Origin: Kryptolebias marmoratus
Lineage: Eukaryota > Chordata > Actinopteri > Cyprinodontiformes > Rivulidae
Direction of reading: 5' to 3'
Assembly (NCBI RefSeq): GCF_001649575.2
Contig: NC_051433.1
Coordinates: forward strand, 10,430,445-10,494,444
Length of the DNA stretch: 64,000 nt
In this document: positions 23,011 through 37,000 of the stretch, in pieces
Position numbering within the stretch: position 1 is the first letter of the stretch
Layout of the letters: every line of letters begins with the position of its first letter
Translations under genes and position numbers: made by a program
The notes under the pieces: model-generated
Seen by the model: only the letters and a program-made list of their open reading frames with translations
What the model was told of the DNA's origin: nothing
The model's database searches: none

Positions 23011-23032
23011 TCCAGTGTTTGTAGTGAGAAAT

Positions 23033-23040
23033 GTTTTATA
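23033..23040 (-). promoter_or_regulatory. errfi1: TATA box of errfi1
   Basis: TATAAAAC on the minus strand, preceded by a GC-rich segment (23041-23155) with CGGAGTTCGGTGCGGC. It sits about 30 bases before the inferred transcription start and upstream of the strong donor at 22807. A TATA promoter fits a rapidly inducible gene. Confidence 0.65.
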
Positions 23041-23153
23041 GCCGCACCGAACTCCGCCTTCGCACACTTGCCCTTAAAGGCGCAGCGCTCCGCTTTGCGC
23101 CACTCCGCGCGCGCCAGGGAGGCTGCGGTGCGCGCGCAGAGCAGCAACAAGCG

Positions 23154-23154
<1 letters not shown>

Positions 23155-23195
<41 letters not shown>
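23155..23195. repeat. (CA)n microsatellite beside the errfi1 promoter
   Basis: A pure CA run of about 20 units, some 115 bp upstream of the errfi1 TATA box (TG repeats in the errfi1 direction). Pure dinucleotide runs of this length are usually length-variable. Confidence 0.97.
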
Positions 23196-23198
<3 letters not shown>

Positions 23199-23261
23199 TC
23201 GGAAAAATCTGACTCGAACTGCGAGTAAGGAGCACATTCGAACAGCCTGCAGAAAATTATT

Positions 23262-23323
23262 CACATCTGAGTGCAGATTTTTTCACATCTGCACTCTGAG
23301 CAGATGTGAAAAATGTGCATCTG
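23262..23323. promoter_or_regulatory. Clustered CATCTG E-boxes with a 14-bp stem hairpin
   Basis: Four identical E-boxes, CATCTG or its complement CAGATG, occur at 23264, 23286, 23301 and 23318. Two of them form the arms of a perfect inverted repeat: TTTTTCACATCTGC (23279-23292), a 7-nt loop, and GCAGATGTGAAAAA (23300-23313). The element lies 220-290 bp upstream of the errfi1 TATA box. Binding by bHLH factors is inferred from the motif only. Confidence 0.45.
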
Positions 23324-26300
23324 AGATACATGCCGCCCCCCTTTTTGCTCATCCAGGAAAGCAAAAGCGTTAATTACAGAGAAAAACTCTTAGCTAATTA
23401 CTCGCCACTATCTGGTTTTAGCCTTTCCTGAACTTTCAGCTGGATCTTGAGGTCAGAGCTGCAGTCAGACCTGCAGGCAAAGAGAAGCACCCTTATCTGC
23501 ACAGCAACTTTTAAATCAAGCCAAGCTGCTGTTTTATCAGATCACCTTGACTGTTTCCTTTTAGTCAGATCTGTTTTCTGTTATGTACCTTCTGATGTTC
23601 ACATCAGTGGCTTCATTGCAAACTATGAAACCAAACATAAAAAAGGTTATATAACCGTGAACACTATATCAAAAGGTGCAGTTTGAAAGAGTTTGCTCCA
23701 GTAGTTTTCCGGATATTTTTTTACATATGAAATCCAGAAATGGGGGTACGCACTCCATGTAAACAAAGCGCTGAGCTGAACCAATTGAAAACCAAGGGGA
23801 AGCTTGAGTCACGTGACAGACTATGTTGGTAAACTGGGAAACAAATATGGCAGAATTAGACAAGTGCAGAGGCGTGGAGAAGACGTTCAGATGACTATAA
23901 GAGTGAATCTGCTGCGAAACGCAAAAAAAGAGAACGATTGACAGCTGTCAAGAGTAAATGCTGAGGCTCGAGCTGGGCGGTTGAGCGCCATGAAGACAGA
24001 GCTCTGCATTCAAACACACCTGGATTTTTCAAAATTTCTTTTAGACTGGCAAGGTTACCGTCTCAACCCAACCTATTTTTTATCTGCATAGTTTAGTCAC
24101 CAAATCTGAGCGTAAATATGTACCAATAAATCTAAATTTGTCTTAACCCCAAATGGCTCCTTCATGGATGTCTCCATTGCTTCTCAGTTTCTTCGTCTGT
24201 TTCCACAGGTAAACAAATGCACCTGGCAGATGGCAGCCATTCAAAAATTTTGCTTATAAACTTTTAATTGAAGGGCACATTAACCATCGATGTGTGATTT
24301 AAAAAAAAATGTGTGGATTTTGTTTCTTATTTTATGTTTTGTTTGTTTGTTTGTTTTTGCCCGGTCTCCATGACAGTAGAGTACCTTTAACAGTCATTTA
24401 TGAATTTAATATTAAAGTGAAGATCTCTTTAGGGTAATGTTAAAAAAAAAAAGAAAAAAGAAAGATTTGTGTCCCTACTTTCATTTCCTGCCACTAATCC
24501 TGCTTAGGCTCTAAAAGTGGTGATGAATTAACTCTCAGACCTAACTGGGCTAAACAAGCCCAACGCTGACATGCACACTAATCAAACACAGTGACACAAT
24601 GGCTACAAACATGTTGCGAGTTAAATCCATAATGGCAGAAAGCAAGAGGTGTGTGCGTGTCTGTGTGCAGAGAACAGGCTGTTCTTGTGCTTGGGTTTGG
24701 GAATCCTTTACAGCGTTCCCCCCCGAACCCAGAAAGGCTTATCGTTGCATGTTTGGCCCTTACACAGACCAGACACTCGCTAATCCCCTTTTATAATTTC
24801 AGGCACATTTCTGGAATTCCTCTGGACAAGTTCTGACCAACCGAGTGAAGAGAGTTTTTTTTTTTTCTTTTTTGTGCGAGGTGGAATCCATAGTTTATTT
24901 GAGCACAAACAGCAAGAGCTCAAGTAAAAAATGTCTATTAATTGGCAACGTTTAGCTTGACAGGTGGTTTTGGTTATACTCTCCTCTCAGGGCAAAGCTA
25001 AGAACCAAAACAGGATAACTCAAACACCAAGTTCAGGAAAAGTTATATCCATTATGCACTGATTGAAAGTGTTTCCATGTGCCAACAAATACATAAACAG
25101 GCTTCAAGTCCAAATCATCTCTCCACTCTCCCGTCTCCCTCCCCCTTCCTGCGTATGAACCACATCGTGATGTCATCACTCACAGGAAGTGCCTTTTAAA
25201 GGTAGTCATTATGGGGGAAAAAAACTTAGTCAGAGATGAAGATAAGCAGGCGGAGCCACAGGCAGCCCTGATGAGCGCTTGGCAGATGAAAGATCTTGTG
25301 TCAGAGAGAATATCCTTATCAGGAAGAAGTCACTGCCTTTTCATTGTTTTTGTTTTTTTCTACATCGTGACTAATGCTGAGCTTTGTCCTCATCTCCCTT
25401 CCATAAAAAGTGGCAAATTCATCTGAATTTCCTTCTCAAATGAAAGTACGAAGGAAACAAAAAACCCTCCCTTTGTGGTTCACATTCCAACATACTGTTC
25501 TACATGTGAAGAAGTGCCTCCCAGCTGATCACTATCGTTCTCCTAACACCAGAAAGGGTGGAGTTTAGTCACAGATGAGGCCCAAAAACTGTACTATATT
25601 TGTCAATGATTTATTCCCTTTGGAGGTCAGAGCATTGATTACTTCTTCCTGCTGAGGTAATTAGATTATGTGCATACTCAACCCGCGTCCAAAGTCCACA
25701 CTGATATTCACACAGCAGCAAAAAGGTTCGGTGGTGCAATGACATGACGCAAACCCTGAAGGCTTGTAAAAGAGTCCACTCTTCAGGTGGTATGTCAGTG
25801 GTAATAAAGGGCTGTCCCTCCAAAAATTTTATCTAGAGTGAAAAATGTGACATTGGATGGGTTTTCAGAAGTTTGAAAAGTTGTCAATGGAGACGAATCG
25901 CAGCGACACAAAACAGATGGATGTATTTGGTGTTTTCCATCCTAAATACTTGCTTTTAAAATGTTGCTTTTTTTTCTCTCCTCTGTCTTGTATCACACGA
26001 TTTCTGATGTTAGTATATTTTAATCCAAGATAATAGAAAAGAGCTTGATCATTTAGCTGCCTTTTTTTAAGAAATTAGTTTAGATTTTAAGAAATATACT
26101 GCTTTTGCTGAGAATCTGACAAAAATTTCAAAAGACAATATAGGTAGCTAAGTCATACCGCTTTCGTTTTTGTTTATTGGAGACATTTGCTTCTCAATTC
26201 AGATCAGATCAGGTTGTTAGAATAACCCTGTCCTGCACGGCTGACAGAAAAACACCCTATCCTGTCCTAAAGTCACCACATTCATAATGCACTACACATA

Positions 26301-29300
26301 GTAACTTGTGCCATACCTGTGTTTAATAATCTATGTTACAGTTTATGTTCTGCAGGTTGACATTTTTATCACTAATACAATGTTGCTGCAGTAATTGTTG
26401 TAGTTCATGGACCAAGAGGACAATCAAACTCGACTATTTAAAGGATGTAAAGTCGTAACGAGTTGAAAAGGAGACAAATTTTCTAAATCAATATGTTCTG
26501 GGTATCTTCACACACAAACCGAAACCTGTTCTTTGACTCTCACCGACCTCTGGAACATACTGGCCGTCACACGAACTTTCCACCCATGTGCTGGAAATGT
26601 TCCCACAAAGACAGAAAGCAAAGACAGTTAACAGACAAACACCAAGAAAACACTTTAAAATCTGTGGAGACACTAGCTGGGCCTTTGTCAAAAAACAGTA
26701 AAACATCTTGTGCTGATGGTGTAGTCCCGTGCAGCAAGGGGTGAGACAACACAACCTCTCCAGACACACACGACACAAAGATCTGTCTCATTCAGCTCCA
26801 TCTCAAGGATAAGGGACACCTCCTCTGAGGACAGTGAGGTTCACATTCTGGACAGAGAAGACAGATGGAGCGCGGTCTCGACTTTCCTTCCCAGGAGGTT
26901 TTAACAACCACTCACAGTTTTCAACACGTGACCAAATCACCTCACGTGTTTTTCACGTAGGTAAACGTTCAACAGGACTCTCTCCTCACACCGGAGAGGA
27001 GCTGTGCGTCCAGTTTATGCAGCTGTGAGCAAGACTAAAGTTCAGAGTGACACATTTCACTGTACTACTGGATTTTTTTCCACCTCTCTTTTCATTTCTC
27101 ACACACTTGGCTCCAGTGGTGGAAACAAAACACAAACCCCTAAGCAACAGCTTGTCATTTCACACCCCCATATGTAAACAGAACAACAGTGAAGGCACTT
27201 CTATTTATTACGGTTACCAAACTTGTGGAAGTTCTTCAGCTGCCTCAGTTATTAATCACTTCCTTTATGGATACTAAGACTTCTGGGAAATGGAGGGATT
27301 TCAGAGTATTTTTTTTTTACTGTTTTGGAGAGCAGTGTAATCAATAGCAGCAACATAGAGTCATGATTGCATCACTCCTCTACGTTGTTACGTTGAGCTG
27401 AAGAGCAGTCTGCTGTTAGTAATGGGTGGAGCGAGCTCATACGCCTCCTTCATGATGACAGGGTGTGTTTAGTCTCTGAAGAATCACTTCAGACAGAGAA
27501 CCGAGGGCGTTATTAATGAGCTCATACTATGACTGACAATGAATCAAACTCAGTGGTATTATGGTGGCAAACTCTTCTGTAGAACATGGGAGCACCTTTC
27601 TTTGATTACTTATGTACATAATTCCTTAGACAGATATGCACATTAAGACCGTATTATGACTAAAGTTTGGTGTAAAGCTGTGGAAACAACAGGTGATGAG
27701 GAACGTCACGCTGGTTTGTTTCTCCCTACAGCTGCTGATTCTGGACTAGCAGCTCCTAATATGTCCTGTTTCCTGATTAAGCTCGGGGCGCCTTTCGCCT
27801 ACATCTAAATTTTCTGCTTTGGCTGCATGATCCCAAATGGTCTTAGGTTAGATTACATTACAAGTTGTCTTTCAAACAGAAAACAGAAGTTTTTGGCATT
27901 AGGCCGAGTAGTATTCCAGGTTTCCGGTGCTGCTGTCAGCCTGTCGAAGAGAAGGTTTAGGCTCCACTCAATGTAGCAAACTATTAATCTTAGGTAACAT
28001 CTGATCACTGGGGGAGATTTCATTTTTTCCTGATTTCCTGGTTCAGCCTCACCCATGGGAAATATTAAAATGCAGCACATGGTGCAACCCAAGGCCTACA
28101 GCTCTTGTGATAAGGATTTCAGATGTTGTCCACCAAGGAGATCTTGAGGTTCGCCATCAGAGAGGAAGAGGAGGAGGACGGCAGGGAGGAGACGTAAATC
28201 AATACCTGCACAGTCAAGAAAGCATTTCTCTCCAGGCACACTTAGAGGACAGACAACATGTGTGTTAGGAAGCATGCAGTCCACAGATGGGCTAAACTCA
28301 GTGAGCTGAACAAGTCCTGTTTTCCCATTTCTGGGAGTCTGTGAGTGTGTGCATAGCTGAGCCTGATGACAGACTGAGTCATTCAGGGCAGAGTATGTGC
28401 TTTGTCAGAGTGCCTTTTGTTCCAGTCACACATAGATTTTAGGGTGCCTGATAAAATCAACCAGACTACCCAATGTGGCGCTGGGGTAGCAGAAACATTA
28501 AGTCCTCCCTGCAGCTATGCTCTGGATCACTGCTCACACAAGCCTCTTAATTAGCAGGTTCAGATGTATAAAGACCAGGACTGGCTCCCATTTTCCATCC
28601 CCTGCAAGCAGGTTGGCTGTGCAGATGAATATGTTAGGGCTGAAATGTGGCGCTTCAGGGAGAGAACACTGCGTGGGTGGAAACGCTCGGCTTCATCCAA
28701 CTGTAGGGGTGCAGTAATGGCTTTGAGGCTGGATGGTGAAAACTAAGCAAGATGAATAACTAACCTGCCACTTCACTGAGGCACAGCATCAGTTTGTCTT
28801 GTTTAATTCTGACACTCACACATATAAAACTTTTTAACATGTTTTTCTTGAATCTTTTTGAGACAATAGTTTTCATTTGAGAACTTGTCTTTGCACTATA
28901 CTTACTTTAAAACACGTCATTAATGATATTACATCTAATTGAATCTCCCATAAGATGTTAGGCTGGATTGAAATTTAAGGTAAATGCTATATATTTAATA
29001 TATAGGGTTTGTGTTTTTTTTTAAATTATTATTACTGAGCCTCTACCTCGTCAATCTAGTTCGATTTAAAGTCTACTTCTCCAAAGTGAGGTCATTCAAA
29101 AAGCTATCTATAACAGATAAGATATTATTTGTTCATAAACTTTCCACAGTATAGTTTTATATAAAAAATTTTACAAAAAATAAGCTTTTGTGATTTTTAC
29201 CCAATCATTATCCTAAGATCCAGCACAATTTCTACTTGTCCTTGAATAATAATTATAAAAGAAGTAGAAATTGACGTTGCGTCTTATTGTTCTCCGGCAC

Positions 29301-30370
29301 CAGATTGTAGAGGTGTAAAAGCGGGATTCATTTGTTCTGTTATAATGTGCTACATATTTAGCTCTGAGTGGAAAGAACATTCGAAGACAAGCTGAAAAAA
29401 GAGCTGTAATTATCTGGAAGCCAGCAGATTATTCTTAACTCAACAAAAATTATGGGTTATCCTTGCTCTACACCCTATTTTTAAATCATGTAAGTAGAAA
29501 AGACGAAGATATATGAGATGTAATGGCTAAAACAGTGTGTGAAGGAACAGCTTGATTTTGTCTGATAGTTTTCCTGTAAATTCAGTTTTAACAGACGTGC
29601 GTTCGACTTCTGCAGCTTTTGCTTAAAGGGAAGATGCAAATGAAATAGTCACAGCTGGTGGATTTAACAAAAATCTAAGTTTATCCATGCTTTACTTTCT
29701 GCTTTACAGCAAAGACACCCCAGAGACGCTGTCCTCCAAGCGCTGCCACGGTCCCTGGCAGGAAGTAAATCAGCCGAGGAGACCAAACACTGCAAGAGTC
29801 TCTGGAGCCTGAAGGTGTGTGGGAGGCGTGCACTGAGCTCACGGGCCACATTGTGCTTGTTACTTCCTTGTCAAGTAAGAAAACAGACTTTGCTGTATAC
29901 ACAGATGTGCACATAAACTGGCCCTGACTCATGCAAAAATTTATGCATAGATAGACACTTACGTACCTGCGTTTAGACTCAAGCAATAAACAGACGGGGA
30001 GACAGGCATGCTTATTTGGTGCCTAAGGTTTTCTTACATTTTCATCCACTTCAAACTCTAAAACTGTATTTACTGGGAGCTGACATAATCACTCGTTGTT
30101 TGGAATATTTTCTGAAGCCCCGTAATTGGGGACAAGAAATGTTTGAAAATGAATGAATCTCTTTCACATTAATGACTAAAACTGAGTTGAGAAATCCAGG
30201 CTCAAGTGCCTCTTTCTTCAGAGGATAATTTGCAAAAGAAATATCTACACAAGTTTTGCAAGTCTCACCTACAATCGATTAGAACAACGAGTTCATCTCA
30301 CGTTTTTTTCTGCAGTTCTATTATCCAACCAACAATGGCTCTTAAATGTGTCTCTCTGTGACTGTACTGC
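23324..30370. other. Gene-free DNA upstream of errfi1
   Basis: About 7 kb with no recognisable exon or RNA gene on either strand. One dispersed repeat copy (29020-29160) is listed separately. Several AP-1-like and TAATTA-type motifs are scattered through it. Conserved enhancers may exist but cannot be recognised from a single sequence. Confidence 0.45.
29020..29160 (-). repeat. Dispersed MITE-like copy
   Basis: GTCATTCAAAAAGCTATCTA, ACAGATAAGATATTATTTG and TTCATAAACTTTCCACAG match 44560-44665 closely (GTCGTTCAAAGAGTTATCTA, ACAGGTAAGATATTAACTG, TTCATAATCTTTCCATAG). It appears to belong to the family seen at 15356 and 42524, in reverse orientation. Confidence 0.55.
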
Positions 30371-30373
30371 CTG

Positions 30374-30630
30374 ATAATTAGTCCTGTCTAATTAAAATGT
30401 GGCCACAATACCCTGAAGTGACTTCGAATTCACTTGAGCACGAAGCTTTAGCCTGAACAAGTGCATACGAGGCTAAAGAGACATCACCATCTGTGTCCTA
30501 TATTTGTGGGCAACAACAGCTGATCATCTAATTACCAATCGTATTTCTTTGACAGGGATAAGCTTGGCTGTCTAACTCTAAATAATAGTTCTGTTCCTGC
30601 TCGGCTCGCTAATTACTCTATTTAATTAAC
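30374..30630. promoter_or_regulatory. Cluster of homeodomain-type TAATTA motifs
   Basis: At least five TAATTA or CTAATTA cores occur within about 260 bp (near 30375, 30389, 30529, 30610 and 30622). Nearby unique-looking sequence lacks repeat features. The density suggests an enhancer candidate, but the region is AT-rich, so chance is possible. Confidence 0.25.
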
Positions 30631-33600
30631 TCTTGGCTGCCGATGGGAAGAGTAGGTTAATGTTTACATTAGTAGCGCCACAAGCACGTGCACATCCCTG
30701 TATTTTCCTGAAGGTTTCTTGAGATGGTGGAATATTACAGGCTGTTGTTCCTGTTAAACAATGTGCTATTGCACAGTGACCATTTGCTTTGAACTTATCC
30801 TGCATGACTGCAGTTGTCTGAGGTCTAAAAGTGTTCCCACCAGAACCTGCCGACTCAGTCTATGCTAATTAAGCTTGTGAAATTACTTCCTTTCAAATCC
30901 TGTCTGGAACGCTGCAAAAACCAAACAAATCCCGAATAAATACTTTGATTTGGTTTTTGCAGATTAAGGTTTAAACAATCAAAGAGTGCCTGTTGTGAAT
31001 TAACAATGCTTTTGCACAAAGAGGTGCAGCAAGTAGCAGCTGTGCAAAGTATTTACTATTAAGAGGATATCTACATCCGTCTGAACTCTTCCCAGGACAA
31101 ACTACTGTAGTGGATGCATTCCAAACTAAGGACAGATAAGATTGTGAGCCATTGAAAGGGGTCCAAAACACCCAGCTCTTCCTCCCCTCCACCAACAGCT
31201 CCTTTCAGGGATATCTCTGCTTTGGCCTCCTATCACGACAGGAAGCACCCAACAGGGAGAGACAAGAACAGCTCTGCTTCCTGCGGTTTGTCTTTGTGCC
31301 TCATGGGAAACCGAGCTAACGGGAAGTAAACAAAGCCTGATGGAAATTGGAAAATGTCAATTCGGTGTTTACGAGGCTTCACACTCAGGAACTGTGCTCT
31401 TGTGCCAGTGTCACTGCATGCGTAAAAGCGGGAAAACCGACGTCACGGGATGAAGAGCAGAACTCCAGCTCAGGGAGCACGTCAGCATGTTGTTGGCACT
31501 CTGTGTGAGAAAAAGCAGATATGACTCCGGGATGTGTTTCCAAGTCTCGATCCTTTGTTACTCCGATCAACACAGAGCAACGATGGACTTTGTAATGGAA
31601 AGGACTTGTGTCTTATGGACGTGCTTGCCTGCACCCAACACCTTGCTCGCACAAATGCAAGAAGACCACTCCTTATTGTCTGCTGACCTTTTTGTTTGCA
31701 CGGTTCTATGTGACGTAATGCAGATATCTCATGTGCTCCAGTTCAGCAAACAGAGTTTGTGTCACGTTGCTCCAAAAGCTGCTGTTATATTCGGGATGTT
31801 TACACCTTCCGTCAAATCATAGCCAGGATGTGAAAAGAGATTCTTGAGACCAGACAGTCTAAATATTATGAATGATTCACATGAAGGAGGCAGAGAGGAT
31901 GAACATCCAAAGGGGTTTCGTGAAAGATGGGTCAGGGAGTAGTCACAAGAGAGAAGCCACCCACACTAACCACAAAAGCTTGACTCATGCGGTTTGGTTG
32001 GCACATAGCTGTGGGACGAGGACATTACTCTGGGACTCCTCCACAGAATGTGCTGCCTGACCCGGAGCCTGAGCCGCCGGCAGAGGAGAGCAGCCAAGGG
32101 CTTGACACCAACTTTAACAAACAGAACCACAGGGACTGTCGGCTCATAGGTAGACGCACAATTATCTAAATTATGACAAACTGTACAACCCTGCAGAGAT
32201 GGGAACACTGTAAGACTTTGTAGTCAGGCATGTTGACTATTATGACCGTCACTCCTACAACAGCAATTATGTGTAGCATGTTTCTCTGTGAATAACTGCT
32301 TTGTAATAGTTTGCTCTTCTGAGAAATTAGTTTTCCATATTTTGAGAAATTCTTTGTATGCAAAAAACCATTCAAGTCATTTTTTTCTTGATATTCAGCT
32401 GGTGTAAGTTATTTTCGCCAGTTTTGAGGCTAGTTGTAAACACCGCAGTATTGTTCAAATGTTCTATGCCCCACCTTATTTTATTTATGAGTTTATTTTT
32501 TATAAGCTTCAAAGGAACCAGACTTTCTTGTAAACTTTGAAAGTTGTTCAACAATAGCTGTTTAGGCTTTGGCCTTTCCTTTTTTTTTTTTTCTTACCCG
32601 ACAATTTTCACAAGGCAGTTTTAGTTTGTTACACAACTTGACGCCGGCTGACATTCGTGCATAAAAAAGCGACACCTGATCTCATAAGATGATTCAACTG
32701 TTGTGTCTGCTCATACCAAGCCTTTCGACCAAATTTAAACTGTATGTTTTGGCAGCTTGTCACAGAAAGACAAACTGTTCCCATTTTTTTAGTTGCATCT
32801 GTAGAAGTGGACAAAAATAACGAAGTTTGCCAGGCATAAAATGCATTTTTTCCCACTAATAAAGTGGTTTCCAAAGACCTATAAGCTTGAAACAGCAGAT
32901 GGACAGAAGGATGATACATCTCTCAGGTCTTGTGTCAGCATTTTGTTTTTGCATTTTTCCTAAAGATAGGATTTTCAGATACTCTACATCTGTTGCAAAT
33001 ATTTTTTAGGACTTTCATTTCTTTTTGTCCTCCCCTTGTCCACTTAATCACTTTTTAAAGAATTCACAGCACACTGTCATGAGACTTTATATGATTCATT
33101 TAAATATTTCCTTCCCTAAGTGCTTTCTGAAAGGGAGACTCAAATAAATGAAAATGCAATAGGATCTAGGTACCAGATTACTTTACTGATCCTTTTCAAG
33201 TACTGAATGTGTTCTTTGGGTGGACTAAGATAAAGACTGTTAAAAATCTATGTCAAAAATGGCTATTGCAAGTTGCACAAAGAGATATTTGCAGCCTTTG
33301 ACAGCAATGGCAGCTTTTAAATATATCTTATAATCATTTGTTGACAAAATAAAAGTAAACAGTATCAGTCTACTAAAGGTAGATGAAGAGCTGGAGCCAG
33401 TAACTTGTTGTCAAATGTAAAAGCTATTGCCTTAACTCATCAAACCATATGCCAAAAATAACAACTTCAAGGAGCAGTAACAAGCTTGGTTGGTCACAAA
33501 TGCATTAGTTATATATATATTTAAATACAAACTTTAATGTAAGTTGTTGATTGGACCACAGAGGAGCACATTTTGACTTTTCAGATCCATCCAAGACATG

Positions 33601-33980
33601 CTTGTGTTTAGGTCTTTTATGTGTGCTGGAGTCTTTTTGGCAATGACAGATTTATGATTTAAGCTCTTTTATGATGGGATTCAATGATTGTTGGTTTAGA
33701 AAAATCTTTGTCATCTTGACAAAAAGACTGGATGAATAATTTCCACTGGTAACAAAACAGCCCACATCATGATAGAACCTCTGCTGTGTTGTCCTGTAAG
33801 AAGGATGTGTTTCAGTCCTTTTTCAGTCCTTACCAACAAACTGATGCGTCACACTGGCATTTCCTTAAGACTTTTCTGAATTACATCGACAAAATTCAGT
33901 GTCCATCATACTTTTTAGAATAAAATCAAAACTCCAGATTGATTCAGATTAGTTCAGAGATCTTTATATGCCCAATGTAG

Positions 33981-34006
33981 ATTTTATTTTATTTTATTTT
34001 ATTTTA
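33981..34006. repeat. (ATTTT)n pentanucleotide microsatellite
   Basis: Five tandem ATTTT units in an AT-rich region. Confidence 0.9.
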
Positions 34007-37000
34007 CAGTCGCTGCAAAGCTTTGCAGACCTACACTATTATGACTGTGAAACTTGTACACTTTGAAATTCTGTTTTTTTATAATAAGATTTTAAAGTGT
34101 TCAAACTACTCTATTGTCCTTACCATTGTAAATATATCAGCGCCTTTTTATTATTGATCGATTAACCTGTTATTAGGTTGTGAAAGTCCTCTAAAGCTTC
34201 AGACATTTTACTAAAATCTTTTTTTCAATATCTTTAACTAAAAATCCCCAAAAAGAGTATTTTTGAAACTGAATCCTCTATTTTTATTTTAACTGTAATT
34301 ACTGATTTTGAATTCAAGTCAGTCAAAGTAGGTAAGAAATTATAATAATTTGTAGTACTACACAAAGCTTACATCACACTTGAAGACAATAACACTTCTA
34401 AACAATGAAAAATAAAACCTTGTGTATTCTGTGGTTTTATTCCACTAAGTCAGTCTTTTTGGGGTAATGATTCAAATAACATGGTTGCAAATTAGATTTA
34501 TTTACTGTTCGTATTTAAGATGAACTCAGTTATAAACTTACAGCTCAAGAGTGACGTAGTATTGTCGTACCATATCCTGTTTGGCAACGAGTGAACTTGT
34601 TATTTCTCTTTTACAATCGCTCACATTCATGTTGCATAACGTGATCATTCATTTTTTTGTGCGGTCGTAAAAAAAAGGAAGATTCTCTAAAAAGAGGAAC
34701 GTGGCCTTCTTTCATGAGGTAAAAGTACAAGTGGCTTGTGAGAAAATCCCTTTTTTTAAATCAGTTTCACTTGCTGTAAACCTGAACAGGAAGAAACCTA
34801 AGCAACATGTGAATGTTTTGTTTTGTTTTTTCTCGCCCGGCTTTCCTTTCCTGTTTTCTTCTCACAGTGTCCCTGCATGGTGTGTGAGCGTGCACTCTGT
34901 CTCCCTGTGTTTATATTTGCACACTGATAAAACCCTCCCTCCTATGGATGCAGAGATAAGAGCTCCTGATTACGACAGGTTGAGTAGTTTGTGCGCACTT
35001 TTACGGGCATCAGTGCACATGTGGAGCGTATAAAGACGTTAAAGGAGTTTCCTGATTTGACATGTTGAAAAGTCATTTTCTACAGAAGCCACGCGGTGAC
35101 ACAAAATGTAAGAACCTTCCTGGACTGCAGGCTATGAGGCTATGAGATGATTACTCAGCTCCCCAGGGGCAAGGCTGTGTGTGTCGTCACTACATTAAAC
35201 TGGGAATAAGAAGCAGCTCTCGTACGAGTAGCTTAGGAAGAAAATCAAGGAACACAGCAGCTGGAATTTAAAGTCAAACTGCTTTGTCAAAACAACTAAA
35301 AGACTAGCAAGTTCATCAAATCATGGGTATGACACCCCAAAACGCCACGTCACCGTTCCGTGCCACAAGGTTACCTAAAGCTTGGGAAAAGTTAAACACT
35401 CGAGTACCATTTCATGTCAGAATTTAATCTCCCCCAAGTTGGAAAAAGCTCCGCGAGCTATAGTTTCAAAAACACTGGCTTTGTTGGAATAATGTTGTGG
35501 CAAACCCGCGTGTTTACATAGCTTCCCGCTGTGGTAAACACGGATCAAAAACAGAGTCTGACAGCTTTTAAACTCCCACCACCCACACTGTCTCACAAAG
35601 GGCAGGATGCGGTTGAAAAGACAACCCAAACTGGGCGCAGTTGGTTCCCACTAACTCCATTTTGTGTGACTGGTTTGAGTCTAGTGTTTCACAAAACCCA
35701 CACATTGTTTGTTTTACTCGTTGCCCTGGCGACTGTGGCATCTCTCATGGGCTGACCTGAATAGACGCTATGGGGGCAGTGCCGGGCAAAGCTTAGTATG
35801 ATTTATCTCTGTTCAATATGTGAGATTACAACGGATCAGGAATATCACGGTCTCATATGGCAGAAATTTGTTGTGGCAAATGAATGATCCTGAGATTGTT
35901 TGTCCTGGAAAGCCTGAGTGTACATTGTCATGAGTGTAAATACCCAGATTCCTGTAATTAGGGTCAAAATTAGGCCAAACCCGGCGCTGAATGTTGGAGT
36001 GGAAACTCTACCCAGCGTGGAGGACGGCTGGACTGTCTGCATGTGGCTTTGAGAGTCTTGTTTCTGGAGCGACAGAAATGGAGGGGGACTAAAACAGATC
36101 ATCCTGAAACAGATGGAAGGTCTGGGAGCCGAACGCTGTTTGTTTCTGCAGGCTGGGTGTTTCTTTTCTACTCTGTTAACTATTTAATAGGTAGAGGGAC
36201 GTATTACTGCCGTCTGATTGCTTTACAACCCGTTGGCACCAGTCGGTCTGCCTCAGGTAAGTCCTCCATCTGTGTGTTCAACGAGTTTGATAGGGCTAAA
36301 AGAAGAAAAACAAACCACACGGGTCTGGAGGGAGGTTTTAATGGCCGTCTCCTGAGTCAGATTTGTCAGGTGTTATACAAGAAAGAGTGGTAAGGGGATT
36401 TTAAAGGAAAAGCACTGTTGACGTGCTACTGTTCTGACAGCAAAACGTGTGTTTTATGACTTTTTCCGAGACTAAACCAGGACATTCAAACAAGGAAAAA
36501 AAAAAAAAAAAAAAAAACGTTCAGAGTGGAAAAGTTCAAGAAATCCCAGCATTTCAAAGAATTGACTCTTGCAGAGCGCTCAGCCATTTGTCAGATAATC
36601 GCGGGGCAACACCGAGGGTTTGTCATCTGTGACTGGTTGGACCTGATCTGTCACTTGTATATCTGTCCTCTTGTTGAGCACAGAGGGTGGGGTTTACCCC
36701 TGGCCTGTCTGAGCGGAGGAGTTAAAATAGGAAGACAGATTTACTTGGAAAATCTCTGTCTGTGTAGTTACACATTTATTGGGTTTTTCGTCTCCTAGAA
36801 AAGTATAGATAAGGATCATGTATTGATTACATCTGATAACAGGTAAAGACTCTTGAACTAGTGGAAGCACATAATTAAAGCTGTGCTATAGCCTCTTTTT
36901 ATCACCAAGCTTCTGAGGAGGAGGAGTCTTAATAATACAGAAATAACAATAGTTTATTGGTAAAAAGTATCATTTTCTGGCTTTATGATAAACTTTATCT

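Noticed and set aside
22788..23373. Open frames of 120 and 166 codons on opposite strands
   Set aside because: They overlap the errfi1 promoter, its 5' UTR and the CA microsatellite (a Thr-His run), and show no protein family features.
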